Shown here: positions 54,281 to 62,486 of the stretch, piece by piece
Numbering within the stretch: the first letter of the stretch is position 1
Layout of the letters: every line of letters starts with the position of its first letter
Source: Bosea sp. 685
GTDB taxonomy: Bacteria > Pseudomonadota > Alphaproteobacteria > Rhizobiales > Beijerinckiaceae
Direction: 5' to 3'
NCBI RefSeq assembly: GCF_031884435.1
Contig: NZ_CP134779.1
Location: forward strand, 6,140,501-6,204,500
DNA: 64,000 nt
Made by a program: the position numbers and the translations under genes
The notes under the pieces: generated by a model
Databases searched by the model: none
Told to the model about the DNA's origin: nothing
Seen by the model: the letters and a program-made list of their open reading frames with translations, nothing else

Positions 54281-54847
54281 ATGGCGTCGCTGGAGTGGCT
54301 TTTGCTGACCTATAAGATCCCGGCCGAGCCGGCCCGCAAGCGCGTCTCGGTCTGGCGCAAGCTCAAGGGCATGGGTGCGGTCTATCTGCAGGGCGGCGTC
54401 TGCCTGCTGCCGAAGACGGACGACCATCTGCGGCGTCTGAAGGTGGTCGAGAACGAGATCGCCGAGGCCGAGGGCGAGGCGCTGCTGCTGGCGACGGTCG
54501 GACTCGACCAGAAGCAGGAGGAGAAGATCATCGGGCGCTTCAATGCCGACCGCGACGACGAGTACAAGGAGTTCGTCGAGAAATGCGTGGCCTTCGAGGC
54601 CGAGATCGCGGAGGAGACCCGCGTCTCGCATTTCACCTTCGCCGAGCTCGAGGAGAACGAGCAGGAACTGATGAAGTTCAAGAACTGGATCGAGAAGATC
54701 CGCAAGCTCGATTTCTACAAGGCCCCGCGCGCCGATGAGGCGGCTGAGCGCCTCGCCCGCTCCGAGGCCATCCTCGACGCCTACGCCCATAACGTCTTCG
54801 CGGCGCAGGAAGAGAACCGGCCCTCCGAGCCGCCCAGGTCGGCTTGA
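54281..54847 (+). CDS. ChrB N-terminal domain protein
   Basis: The 188-residue protein matches the ChrB N-terminal domain (LLLTYKIPAEPARKRVSVWR and KLKGMGAVYLQGGVCLLP, residues 7-45, then a long alpha-helical part). ChrB proteins regulate or assist chromate resistance; this one lacks the C-terminal ChrB domain, and no ChrA transporter is adjacent. An AAGAGG site precedes the ATG. The neighbouring FTR1-like protein suggests that the pair senses or moves a metal ion. The function is unproven. Confidence 0.82.
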   Translation: MASLEWLLLTYKIPAEPARKRVSVWRKLKGMGAVYLQGGVCLLPKTDDHLRRLKVVENEIAEAEGEALLLATVGLDQKQEEKIIGRFNADRDDEYKEFVEKCVAFEAEIAEETRVSHFTFAELEENEQELMKFKNWIEKIRKLDFYKAPRADEAAERLARSEAILDAYAHNVFAAQEENRPSEPPRSA

Positions 54848-54905
54848 ACCGGGGAGTCCGCTTGAACCGGGAACAACGACAGGCAGGCTTGCACACAGGG
54901 CAGGC

Positions 54906-54934
54906 TTGCGCTCGGGCGCGACATCCCCGATATA
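54906..54934 (+). promoter_or_regulatory. Promoter for the SRP RNA
   Basis: TTGCGC (54906-54911), a 17-base spacer and GATATA (54929-54934) lie just upstream, putting the start near 54941. Short direct repeats (GGCAGGCTTGC and GCTTGAACCGGG, each twice) lie just upstream at 54841-54911. Confidence 0.5.
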
Positions 54935-54936
54935 GC

Positions 54937-55036
54937 GCCCGGGAGGTTGGCGAGGGACGTCTCACTCGCCAACCGGGTCAGGTCCGGAAGGAAGCAGCCC
55001 TAACGAGACCGAACGGGTCTTCGTCCAGCCTCCCAC
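54937..55036 (+). ncRNA. ffs: Signal recognition particle RNA (4.5S type)
   Basis: The apical domain carries the conserved GTCAGGTCCGGAAGGAAGCA and AGCCCTAAC. These form the Ffh-binding symmetric and asymmetric loops and the GGAA tetraloop. The ends GGGAGGTTGG and CCAGCCTCCC pair to close the molecule. The RNA guides nascent membrane proteins with Ffh. It sits upstream of dnaX, as in related genomes. End points are within a few bases. Confidence 0.95.
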
Positions 55037-55190
55037 CTCATGCGTATGATCGGCATGCGGCCTGGCGGCGCGATTGCGCCATCTGCGACGCCCTTCAGGC
55101 CATTCGCGACAAGACCAGGCCTTGACCGTCACCAGGCCTTGACCGTCACTAAGCGTTGACCGTCGCCTCGCGATTGGCGAAAGCAGTCTG

Positions 55191-57044
55191 ATGACCGACG
55201 AGACCGACGCCGCCTCCACAGACGAACCCGGCTTTGCCGGCTTCGAACCGGCGCCCGCCGCGGCTGCGCCGACGCCGTACCGCGTGCTGGCCCGCAAATA
55301 CCGCCCCGCCCATTTCGGCGACCTGATCGGCCAGGACGCGATGGTGCGCACGCTCACCAACGCCTTCAGCGCCGGCCGCATTCCCCAGGCCTGGATGCTG
55401 ACCGGCGTGCGCGGCGTCGGCAAGACCACGACCGCCCGCATCCTGGCGCGCGCGTTGAACTATCAGACCGAGGATGGCGGCGGCGCGCCCACGACCGACC
55501 TCGCCCGTTTCGGTATCCACTGCAAGGACATCATCGAGGGCCGGCATATCGACGTGATGGAGATCGACGCCGCCTCCAATAACGGCGTCGACAATGTCCG
55601 CCAGATCAACGACGCGGTGCGCTACGCGCCGGTCTCGGCCCGCTACAAGGTCTATATCATCGACGAGGTGCACATGCTCTCGGCCGGTGCCTTCAACGCC
55701 TTCCTGAAGACGCTGGAGGAGCCGCCGCCGCATGCGCGCTTCATCTTCGCGACGACCGAGATCCGCAAGGTTCCGGTGACCGTGCTGTCGCGCTGCCAGC
55801 GCTTCGACCTGCGCCGCGTCGACGCGAGCCTGCTGGTGTCGCATCTCTCGGGCATCTGCAAGGCCGAGAGCGTCGAGGCCGAGGACGAGGCGCTGGCGGC
55901 CATTGCGCGCGCGGCCGAGGGCTCGGTGCGCGATTCGCTCTCGATTCTCGATCAGGCCATCGCCCATGCGGCGGGCACGATCATGCTCGACGATGTCCGC
56001 TCCATGCTCGGCCTCGCCGACCGGGCTCGCATCATCGACCTGTTCGAGGTGGTGATGAAGGGCGACATCGCCGCCGCGCTCGGCGAACTTCGGGCGCAAT
56101 ATGACGCTGGCGCCGATCCGGTCGTGGTGCTGACCGATCTCGCCGAATTCACCCATCTGGTGACGCGCCTCAAGCTCGTGCCCGAGGCGCTGAAGGACAA
56201 CACGCTGAACCAGGCCGAGCGCCTGCGCGGCGGCGATTTCGCCCAGCGCCTGTCGATCCGCGTGCTGGCACGGACCTGGCAATTGCTGCTCAAGGGCATC
56301 ACCGAGGTAAAGCAGGCCGACAGGCCGGTCATGGCGGCCGAGATGGTGCTGGTGCGCCTCGCCCATGCCGCCGATCTGCCGACGCCCGACGAGGCCCTGA
56401 AGATGCTGCGCGACGGCTCCGGAGCCATGTCCGGCGGCAATGGCGCGCCCTCCTCCGCGCCGCGCCCGCCCTCGGGCGGCGGCAATACGGCGCTGGCCGC
56501 GCGGCCGGTGCTCGCCAGCGCCAACCCGATGCCGGCTCCCATGGCTGCCCCGCGCGCCATGGCCCAGCCGCTCGTGCAGGTGGCTTCGCTGGAGGATGTC
56601 GTCGCGCTTGCCTCGCAGCATCGCGACATCACGCTCAAGATCGCGCTCGAGCGCGATGTCCGCCCGGTGCGCTTCGAGCCCGGCCGGATCGAGTTCTCCG
56701 TGACCTCGGGCGCATCGCGCACGCTTGCCACCGACCTCTCGCGCAAGCTGAAGGAATGGACCGGCCAGACCTGGATGGTGGCGGTCGTCACCGCCGAGGG
56801 CGGCGCGACCCTGCGCGAGCAGGCCGAGTCCGAGAAGGACCGGCGCGAGAGCGACGCGGCCTCGCATCCGGCGGTCAGGGCGGTGCTCGAGCGCTTTCCG
56901 GGCGCGCGCATCGTCGATGTCCGCGATCCGCGCGCCGCGGCCTCAGAGGCGCCTGCCGCGGCGTCCTCCGAGGATGATTATCTGCCCGAGGCCGAGCCGC
57001 TCTTCGACGATAGCGAGCCGGATTTCGACGGCATCGATTTCTGA
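55191..57044 (+). CDS. dnaX: DNA polymerase III subunit gamma/tau
   Basis: The 617-residue clamp-loader ATPase has an N-terminal extension typical of alphaproteobacteria and Walker A GVRGVGKTT (residues 72-80). It also has IIDEVHMLS (Walker B), the sensor FIFATTEIRKVPVTVLSRCQ with the SRC arginine finger, and a tau-like C-terminus. The zinc-module cysteines of E. coli are mostly replaced (only IHCKDI remains), as commonly seen in Rhizobiales. It heads the dnaX-ybaB-recR operon. Confidence 0.96.
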   Translation: MTDETDAASTDEPGFAGFEPAPAAAAPTPYRVLARKYRPAHFGDLIGQDAMVRTLTNAFSAGRIPQAWMLTGVRGVGKTTTARILARALNYQTEDGGGAPTTDLARFGIHCKDIIEGRHIDVMEIDAASNNGVDNVRQINDAVRYAPVSARYKVYIIDEVHMLSAGAFNAFLKTLEEPPPHARFIFATTEIRKVPVTVLSRCQRFDLRRVDASLLVSHLSGICKAESVEAEDEALAAIARAAEGSVRDSLSILDQAIAHAAGTIMLDDVRSMLGLADRARIIDLFEVVMKGDIAAALGELRAQYDAGADPVVVLTDLAEFTHLVTRLKLVPEALKDNTLNQAERLRGGDFAQRLSIRVLARTWQLLLKGITEVKQADRPVMAAEMVLVRLAHAADLPTPDEALKMLRDGSGAMSGGNGAPSSAPRPPSGGGNTALAARPVLASANPMPAPMAAPRAMAQPLVQVASLEDVVALASQHRDITLKIALERDVRPVRFEPGRIEFSVTSGASRTLATDLSRKLKEWTGQTWMVAVVTAEGGATLREQAESEKDRRESDAASHPAVRAVLERFPGARIVDVRDPRAAASEAPAAASSEDDYLPEAEPLFDDSEPDFDGIDF

Positions 57045-57096
57045 TTTTCCGATATCCGGTTTCCAAAAGCAGTCAGGGACTACGGGAGAAGCGACC

Positions 57097-57417
57097 ATGC
57101 GCGATATGATGGGCCTGATGAAGCAGGCGCAGGAAATGCAGCAGAAGATGGCCAATGTTCAGGCCGAGCTCGACACCATCGAAGTCGAGGGTGCCGCCGG
57201 CGGCGGCATGGTCAGCGTCACCATGACGGCCAAGGGCGCGGTCAAGGCTGTGAAGATCGACCCGGCTTTGATGCTCGCCGATGAGCGCGAGATCCTGGAA
57301 GACCTGATCGTCGCCGCCTGCAGCGATGCGCGCGGCCGCTCCGAGCGGGTCATGCAGGAGCGCATGGCCGAGATCACCAAGGGCCTGCCGATCCCGCCCG
57401 GCATGAAGCTGTTTTGA
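57097..57417 (+). CDS. ybaB: YbaB/EbfC family nucleoid-associated protein
   Basis: The 106-residue protein has the [20 protein letters not shown] helix, [19 protein letters not shown] and the end [11 protein letters not shown], all typical of YbaB. It binds DNA as a dimer and is nearly always found between dnaX and recR. The start at 57097 has a GGGAGA site; the longer frame to 56917 overlaps dnaX and is not conserved. Confidence 0.95.
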   Translation: MRDMMGLMKQAQEMQQKMANVQAELDTIEVEGAAGGGMVSVTMTAKGAVKAVKIDPALMLADEREILEDLIVAACSDARGRSERVMQERMAEITKGLPIPPGMKLF

Positions 57418-57526
57418 GGCTCCGCCGTCATGCTCGGGCTTGACCCGAGCATCTTGTGCAGGAATGCCTCTGGATGAAGAGTTGGTCGGCTCAGGGCCGA
57501 CCATGACGCGAGCCTCAAGGCCCCAC

Positions 57527-58132
57527 ATGTCCCGCGCCATCGCCGGCCCCGAGATCGAACGCCTGATCCAGCTCCTGGCCAAATTGCCGGGGCTCGGGCC
57601 GCGTTCGGCCCGGCGCGCTGCGCTGCACCTCGTCAAGAAGCGCGAGCAATTGCTCGGCCCGCTCTCGGAAGCCATGGCGGTTGCCCGCGAGCGTATCGTC
57701 GTCTGCTCGAACTGCGGCAATATCGATACGAGCGACCCCTGCTCGCTCTGCCGCGATACGCGCCGCGACGACGGGCAGATCGTGGTGGTCGCCGACATCG
57801 CCGATCTCTGGGCGCTGGAGCGCTCGGGCGCGGTCCAGGGGCGTTATCACGTGCTGGGCGGGATTCTGTCGGCGCTGGACGGCGTCAGGCCCGAGCATCT
57901 GACGCTCGAGGCGTTGGTGGCGCGCGCCTCCGATCCCGCGGTCAAGGAAATCATCCTGGCGCTCAACGCCACGGTCGACGGCCAGACCACGGCGCATTTC
58001 GTCACCGACCTTCTGGCGCATCTGCCGGTCAAGGTGACCAAGCTCGCCCATGGCGTGCCGGTCGGCGGCGAGCTCGACTATCTCGACGACGGCACACTCG
58101 CCGCCGCGATTAGGCAGCGTACGGGTTTCTAG
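57527..58132 (+). CDS. recR: Recombination protein RecR
   Basis: The 201-residue protein acts with RecF and RecO to load RecA. It has the helix-hairpin-helix [18 protein letters not shown] (residues about 18-35), the zinc finger Cys60, Cys63, Cys72 and Cys75, and the Toprim domain [16 protein letters not shown] with [12 protein letters not shown]. The start is the ATG at 57527. An insertion sequence has landed directly on the stop codon: the TAG (58130-58132) is part of the CTAG target duplication, so the protein is intact. Confidence 0.95.
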   Translation: MSRAIAGPEIERLIQLLAKLPGLGPRSARRAALHLVKKREQLLGPLSEAMAVARERIVVCSNCGNIDTSDPCSLCRDTRRDDGQIVVVADIADLWALERSGAVQGRYHVLGGILSALDGVRPEHLTLEALVARASDPAVKEIILALNATVDGQTTAHFVTDLLAHLPVKVTKLAHGVPVGGELDYLDDGTLAAAIRQRTGF

Positions 58133-58145
58133 GGCTTGTGGGGAT

Positions 58146-58577
58146 TCATCGAGAATTGATGACGGCAGCAGAGAGGTAGATCATTGCTGAGAAGCTTTGG
58201 TCGGTTTTGTCGGCGCGCATGGCGACGCGCTTGAACTCCTTGAGCTTGCAAAAGAAGTTTTCGATGAGATGGCGCCATTTGTAGAGTTCGCGGTCGAGCG
58301 GCAGCGGCTTGGTGCGGCGCGGGTGCTGCGAGATGACAACCTTGGCGCCGCGCTTATTGAGATCGGCGACGATGACGTTGCTGTCGAACGCCTTGTCGGC
58401 GATCAGGCCGCCAAAATCGATACCCTCGATCAGTGGCTCGACGCCCACCGTATCGAAGCGATGGCCAGGCAGGAGTTGGAAGCGCACAAGGTTGCCGAGC
58501 GCATCGGTGAGCGCGAGGATCTTGGTGGTCATGCCGCCTTTGGAGCGGCCGATGGCCTGGCTTTGAGTCCCCCTTTT
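58146..58577 (-). CDS. IS427-type transposase, second frame (orfB)
   Basis: After the frameshift the frame reads SQAIGRSKGGMTTKILALTD and holds the remaining DDE residues in GLIADKAFDSN and WRHLIENFFCKLKEFKRVAM. The stop at 58146-58148 lies within the terminal inverted repeat. The start given is the frameshift site, not a start codon. A true independent start was not identified. Confidence 0.85.
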   Translation of the reverse strand, partial: KRGTQSQAIGRSKGGMTTKILALTDALGNLVRFQLLPGHRFDTVGVEPLIEGIDFGGLIADKAFDSNVIVADLNKRGAKVVISQHPRRTKPLPLDRELYKWRHLIENFFCKLKEFKRVAMRADKTDQSFSAMIYLSAAVINSR

Positions 58578-58897
58578 GCGCCCTGTCCGTGGCGGTGGAC
58601 CTTCACGATCGTGGCGTCGACCATGGCATATTCCATATCGGGCTCTTCCGAGCAGGCGTCGAAGAGGCGTTTGAAGACATCGGCGGCGCGCCAGTCGCGG
58701 AACCGTCGAAACGCCGTGCTCCAATTCCCAAAATGGGCCGGCAGATCACGCCACGGACTGCCCGTGCGCGCGATCCACAGCACCGCCTCGACGAAACGCC
58801 GGTTATCACCTCCGCTACGCCCAGGATCAGTCGGCTTACCCAGGCAATGCGGTTCCATCTTCGCCCATTGGGCGTCCGTCAAAACAGAGCGATCCAT
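58529..58897 (-). CDS. IS427-type transposase, first frame (orfA)
   Basis: The 122-residue frame carries the N-terminal DUF4096-like domain (LTDAQWAKMEPHCLGKPTDP, GGDNRRFVEAVLWIARTGSP, WRDLPAHFGNWSTAFRRFRD) and the first catalytic aspartate in YAMVDATIVKVHRHG. It continues into orfB by a -1 frameshift at the A4G5 tract around 58569-58577. Without the shift it ends at 58529. Confidence 0.9.
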   Translation of the reverse strand: MDRSVLTDAQWAKMEPHCLGKPTDPGRSGGDNRRFVEAVLWIARTGSPWRDLPAHFGNWSTAFRRFRDWRAADVFKRLFDACSEEPDMEYAMVDATIVKVHRHGQGAKGGLKARPSAAPKAA

Positions 58898-58970
58898 CCA
58901 AAGCTTGAATCACATGCAAACCGTCTTGTGAATCCCCACGAGCCCTAGAGCGCTTCTGGCCCGTTTCCAT

Positions 58971-59080
58971 CGTCATTGCGAGCGAAGCGAAGCAATCCAG
59001 GAGTGCGCCTGAAGCTGGATTGCTTCGCCGAGCCTGTACTTGGGCTTGCCGAAGGCAAGACCCGGGTGCTCGCAATGACG
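58971..59080. repeat. Long copy of the GTCATTGCGAG repeat
   Basis: CGTCATTGCGAG (58971-58982) and CTCGCAATGACG (59069-59080) enclose GCGAAGCAATCCAG and CTGGATTGCTTCG, plus an insert containing GGGCTTGCCGAAGGCAAG, itself a small hairpin. It is a longer relative of the element at 47296-47382. Confidence 0.85.
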
Positions 59081-59114
59081 GGGACTGGCGCGCAGAACCG
59101 CCGCCAGCATCCGC

Positions 59115-59810
59115 TCAGAATTTGTAGGCGAGGCTCGCCCGCACGGTATGCGTCTTCGCCTCCTGCTCGCCGGCGAGGCCCAGCGCGGTGTTCCGGGCAG
59201 TGGGGTCGAACTTGCCGTAATCGGTGTAGCGGTATTCCGCTCCCAGGATCAGATTGTTGGTCAAGGCGTAGTTGACGCCGCCGCCGAGCGTCCAGCCGGC
59301 CCTGGAAACCTGCGTGCTCCCACCGAGGCCGGAGGCGGGATCGTAGGATCTGAGATTGAATTCGGTGAAGGCCGCGCCGCCCGTGCCGTAGATCATCACG
59401 GTGTCGAAGGCATAGCCGATGCGGCCGCGCAGCGAGGCCTGCCAGTCGCGCTGGCTGCGTCCGAGGCTGAAGCTGCCACGCTCCTGCAAGGCTTCGAGAT
59501 CGCCTTCGAGGCCAAGCACGATCGAGTCGAACTGGACATTCAGGCCGGCCTGCCCGCCGCCGAGTGCGCTTCCGGGCGTGCTGCGGAAGGCGCCGGCATA
59601 GCCCAGCCCAGTGGCGGAGAGCTGCCTGATCCTATCCGAACCCCAGGAGTAACCGCCTTGCGCGCCGAGATAGAAGCCGGTCCAGGAGTAGAAGCTCGGC
59701 AAGGCCGGCGCGGGCGGCAATTGCTTGCCCGAGGATAGATCGGCGGCCATGGCGCCACCGCCAGTCAGGACCAGCAGGGCGGCCAGCGCGGTTCTCAGCG
59801 GCGTTCTCAT
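59115..59810 (-). CDS. Outer-membrane beta-barrel protein (Omp25/Omp31-like)
   Basis: The 231-residue protein has a signal peptide (MRTPLRTALAALLVLTGGGA, cleaved after AMA). A barrel follows, with SWTGFYLGAQGGYSWGS near residue 45, RGRIGYAFDTVMIYGTGGAA and GWTLGGGVNYALTNNLILGA. EYRYTDYG and a C-terminal phenylalanine (LAYKF) are typical of the family. It is a surface porin-like protein of Rhizobiales. The ATG at 59810 was chosen because the signal peptide starts there. Confidence 0.9.
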   Translation of the reverse strand: MRTPLRTALAALLVLTGGGAMAADLSSGKQLPPAPALPSFYSWTGFYLGAQGGYSWGSDRIRQLSATGLGYAGAFRSTPGSALGGGQAGLNVQFDSIVLGLEGDLEALQERGSFSLGRSQRDWQASLRGRIGYAFDTVMIYGTGGAAFTEFNLRSYDPASGLGGSTQVSRAGWTLGGGVNYALTNNLILGAEYRYTDYGKFDPTARNTALGLAGEQEAKTHTVRASLAYKF

Positions 59811-60050
59811 CACGATCTCAACTCTCAAACGACATCTGGGACTCAAGGCTCTGGCGCCGCGCCTTGCAGCGCGGCCCATCGGGAGCATCCGAGCCCTTCC
59901 GCGCGTTCGTCACGCGCGCCGGTCCTTGAACAGAAGAAAGCGTTAAGGTTAACAATCACCTAAGCCACCGCATCGGGGCTGATACGGAACAAGCGTTGCG
60001 CTGCGTTGTTGCAGCTACGCTGTCGTCATGGCGGTGGAGACGATCAGCCG

Positions 60051-61100
60051 ATGGCCTTCCTGAAACGCATTGCCGGGTTGGCCAGCGCGGCCGTGGCTCT
60101 GGGCTATGCCTATGGCGCGGTATCGCGGCGCTTTACACGGAGCTCGCGGGAGGCTGCGCGCGGGCGCACAGCCTCCTCCCCGCTGGAGATGACCTGGCTC
60201 GGCTGGAAGGACGTGCTGCTGCGCTTTTCCGGCAATGTCGCCGACAACCGGCTGGCCTCGCTCGCCGGAGCGGTCGCCTTCTACACCTTGCTGTCGCTGG
60301 TGCCGGCGCTCTCGCTCCTGGTGACGATCTACCGTTCCTTCACCGATCCCTCGACCATCGCCGAGCAGCTCGACGGCCTCACCATCGTCTTCCCGCAGGC
60401 TGCGCGCGACCTGATCCATGAACAGGCCATGCGGCTTGCCGGGCAGAGTTCCTCGGCCCTGTCGCTCACCGTCCTGATCAGCGTCCTCGTCGCCTTCTGG
60501 AGCGCAAACGCCGCCGTGAAGGCGATTTTCGATGCGCTCAACATCATCTATCGCGAGCGCGAGAAGCGCAGCTTCCTCAAGCTCAACGCCCTATCGCTGA
60601 TGACGACGATCAGCGGCGTGGTGCTGCTGGCGGCGGCGTTGATCGTCATCGCCTCCGTGCCTGTCGTGACCGCGCTGTTCCCCTTCGCCTATGAGCTGGA
60701 GCGGCTGTTGCGACTGGTGCGCTGGCCGTTCTTCCTCATCGTCGCGATGCTCTCCATCGCCTGTCTCTACTGGATCGGCCCGAGCCGGCGCGCGGTGCGC
60801 TTCGCCTGGGTGATGCCCGGGGCGGTCGGTGCGGCCTTGCTCTGGGCCGCCGCGTCCTGGGCCTTTTCCTGGTATGTCGGAACGCTCGGCAACTACACCG
60901 CGACCTATGGGTCGCTTGCGACCGTCGTGGTGTTCATGACCTGGCTCTGGCTTTCGGCAGTGATCGTGCTCGCTGGGGCCGAGTTCAACGCCGAGCTCGA
61001 ACACCAGACCGCTCACGACACCACCATGGGCAACCCGAAGCCGCTGGGCCAGCGCGGCGCGGCCATGGCCGATTCGGTCGGCGGGCCGACGGCGGATTGA
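60051..61100 (+). CDS. YihY/virulence factor BrkB family membrane protein
   Basis: The 349-residue inner-membrane protein has six helices and the family motifs RLASLAGAVAFYTLLSLVPA (residues about 62-82), LVAFWSANAAVKAIFDALNI and YGSLATVVVFMTWLWLSAVI. GAEFNAELEHQ follows. Once called ribonuclease BN, the family has no proven enzyme activity. The ATG at 60051 fits the family better than the frame opening at 60006. The next gene follows within 6 nt. Confidence 0.92.
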   Translation: MAFLKRIAGLASAAVALGYAYGAVSRRFTRSSREAARGRTASSPLEMTWLGWKDVLLRFSGNVADNRLASLAGAVAFYTLLSLVPALSLLVTIYRSFTDPSTIAEQLDGLTIVFPQAARDLIHEQAMRLAGQSSSALSLTVLISVLVAFWSANAAVKAIFDALNIIYREREKRSFLKLNALSLMTTISGVVLLAAALIVIASVPVVTALFPFAYELERLLRLVRWPFFLIVAMLSIACLYWIGPSRRAVRFAWVMPGAVGAALLWAAASWAFSWYVGTLGNYTATYGSLATVVVFMTWLWLSAVIVLAGAEFNAELEHQTAHDTTMGNPKPLGQRGAAMADSVGGPTAD

Positions 61101-61105
61101 GGCTG

Positions 61106-62347
61106 ATGCTCGATCCCGACACCACCCGCCAGGACGATCTGCGCAGCGGCCGCGGCCCATGGCTCGCTGGCCCGGCGCGTCCAGCCAGCGAAGAGCTGGA
61201 GGCCGATATCCAGTGCGATGTCGCGATCGTCGGCGGCGGCATCACCGGCGCGATGGTGGCGGAACATCTCACCGCCTTCGGCCACAAGGTCGTCGTGATC
61301 GACCGCGAGCGGGAGGGTTTTGGCAGCACGGCTGCAAGCACCGCCATGCTGCAATGGGAGATCGACCTGCCGCTGCGCCGGCTGGCGGAGCTTTACGGCT
61401 TCGACCGCGCCGCCGATCTCTATCGCCGCAGCTTCCGCGCCGTAGCGGGCCTGGGCGAGCTGGTTGCGCGGCTGGAACTCGGCGCGGCCTTCGTCTCGCG
61501 CGACACGGTCTATCTCGCGGCGGGCGAGGTCGGCCCGCGTGAGCTTCGGGACGAGCATGCCCTGCGCGAGCGGGCCGGGCTTCCCGGCGCTCTGCTCGAC
61601 CATGCGACGCTGCTCGGCGCCTTCGGTTTCGACCGGGCGGCCGCGCTCGTCTCGCCGCGCTCCGCCGAGGCCGATCCGCTCAGCCTGTGCCACGCCTTGC
61701 TGGCGCGAGCCACTGGGCGCGGCGCGCGCCTGATCCGGGACGAGGCGGTTGCTTTCGAGAGCAGCTCGCAAGCTGCCGCCGTCAAGCTCGCTGGCGGCCG
61801 GACTGTCGAAGCCGGCCATGTCGTGCTCGCGACGGGCTATGTGATGCCCGCTTGCGTGACGAGCGACCTGCACAGAACCGCCTCGAGCTGGGCAATCGCA
61901 ACCCTGCCGCAGCCGCCGGCGGCGCTCTGGCCCGGTCCGGCGCTGATCTGGGAGGCTTCTGAGGACTATATCTACTGCCGCACGACGACCGATGGCCGCA
62001 TCGTGCTCGGCGGCGAGGATGAAGCGACCGAGGATCCCGAACTGCGCGAGCAGCTGGGGCCGCAGAAGACGAAAGCCTTGCTCGGCAAGCTCAAGGCGCT
62101 TCTGCCGCAGGCCGAAGCGACGCTTGGCCATGCCTGGTCGGGCGCCTTCGGGCAGACTTCGGACGGGTTGCCATTGATCGGGCGGGTGCCCGGGCAGGCG
62201 CGCATGCTCGCAGCCTATGGCTATGGCGGCAACGGCATCACCTTCAGCTTCCTCGCCTCGCGCATGCTCGCTTCGCTGATCGGCGGGGTGGAAGCGCCAT
62301 GGTTCCAGCATTTCGCGATCGACCGGCGCGACCCGACCAAGCCTTGA
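61106..62347 (+). CDS. FAD-dependent oxidoreductase (DAO family)
   Basis: The 413-residue protein has an N-terminal FAD-binding motif VAIVGGGITGAMVAEHLTAF (residues about 39-58) ending in VVVIDRE. The C-terminal part YGGNGITFSFLASRMLASLI is typical of glycine oxidase/D-amino-acid oxidase relatives. The central acceptor region GGEDEAT is family-like. It oxidises an amine or 2-amino acid; the substrate is unknown. The ATG at 61106 lies 6 nt after the BrkB stop; a TTG at 61097 is an alternative. Confidence 0.85.
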   Translation: MLDPDTTRQDDLRSGRGPWLAGPARPASEELEADIQCDVAIVGGGITGAMVAEHLTAFGHKVVVIDREREGFGSTAASTAMLQWEIDLPLRRLAELYGFDRAADLYRRSFRAVAGLGELVARLELGAAFVSRDTVYLAAGEVGPRELRDEHALRERAGLPGALLDHATLLGAFGFDRAAALVSPRSAEADPLSLCHALLARATGRGARLIRDEAVAFESSSQAAAVKLAGGRTVEAGHVVLATGYVMPACVTSDLHRTASSWAIATLPQPPAALWPGPALIWEASEDYIYCRTTTDGRIVLGGEDEATEDPELREQLGPQKTKALLGKLKALLPQAEATLGHAWSGAFGQTSDGLPLIGRVPGQARMLAAYGYGGNGITFSFLASRMLASLIGGVEAPWFQHFAIDRRDPTKP

Positions 62348-62486
62348 GCCCTGTGTCCTGAGCCCTACCCGCGATTGCGCTGCTGCAATCATGAGCTTGC
62401 CACCACCAGGGGCGACAAGGCGGGCGAAGATCACCATCTTCCGGCTCACACGGCCAGTGAAGGCCGGCTCATTTTCGGAGGCTGCC

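Larger units (their letters stand above)
58133..58944 (-). mobile_element. IS427-group IS5-family element, 812 bp
   Basis: The ends are inverted repeats, GGCTTGTGGGGATTCAT (58133-58149) and its near complement at 58928-58944 (15 of 17 identical). The flanking direct repeat CTAG (58129-58132 and 58945-58948) is typical of this group. The transposase is split over two overlapping frames with a slippery A4G5 tract. All parts look intact. Confidence 0.92.

Noticed and set aside
55191..57044. Loss of the DnaX zinc module as an oddity
   Set aside because: Missing cysteines are common in DnaX of Rhizobiales, so this is not unusual here.
57527..58132. recR disrupted by the insertion sequence
   Set aside because: The CTAG duplication rebuilds the TAG stop in frame and the C-terminus is complete.
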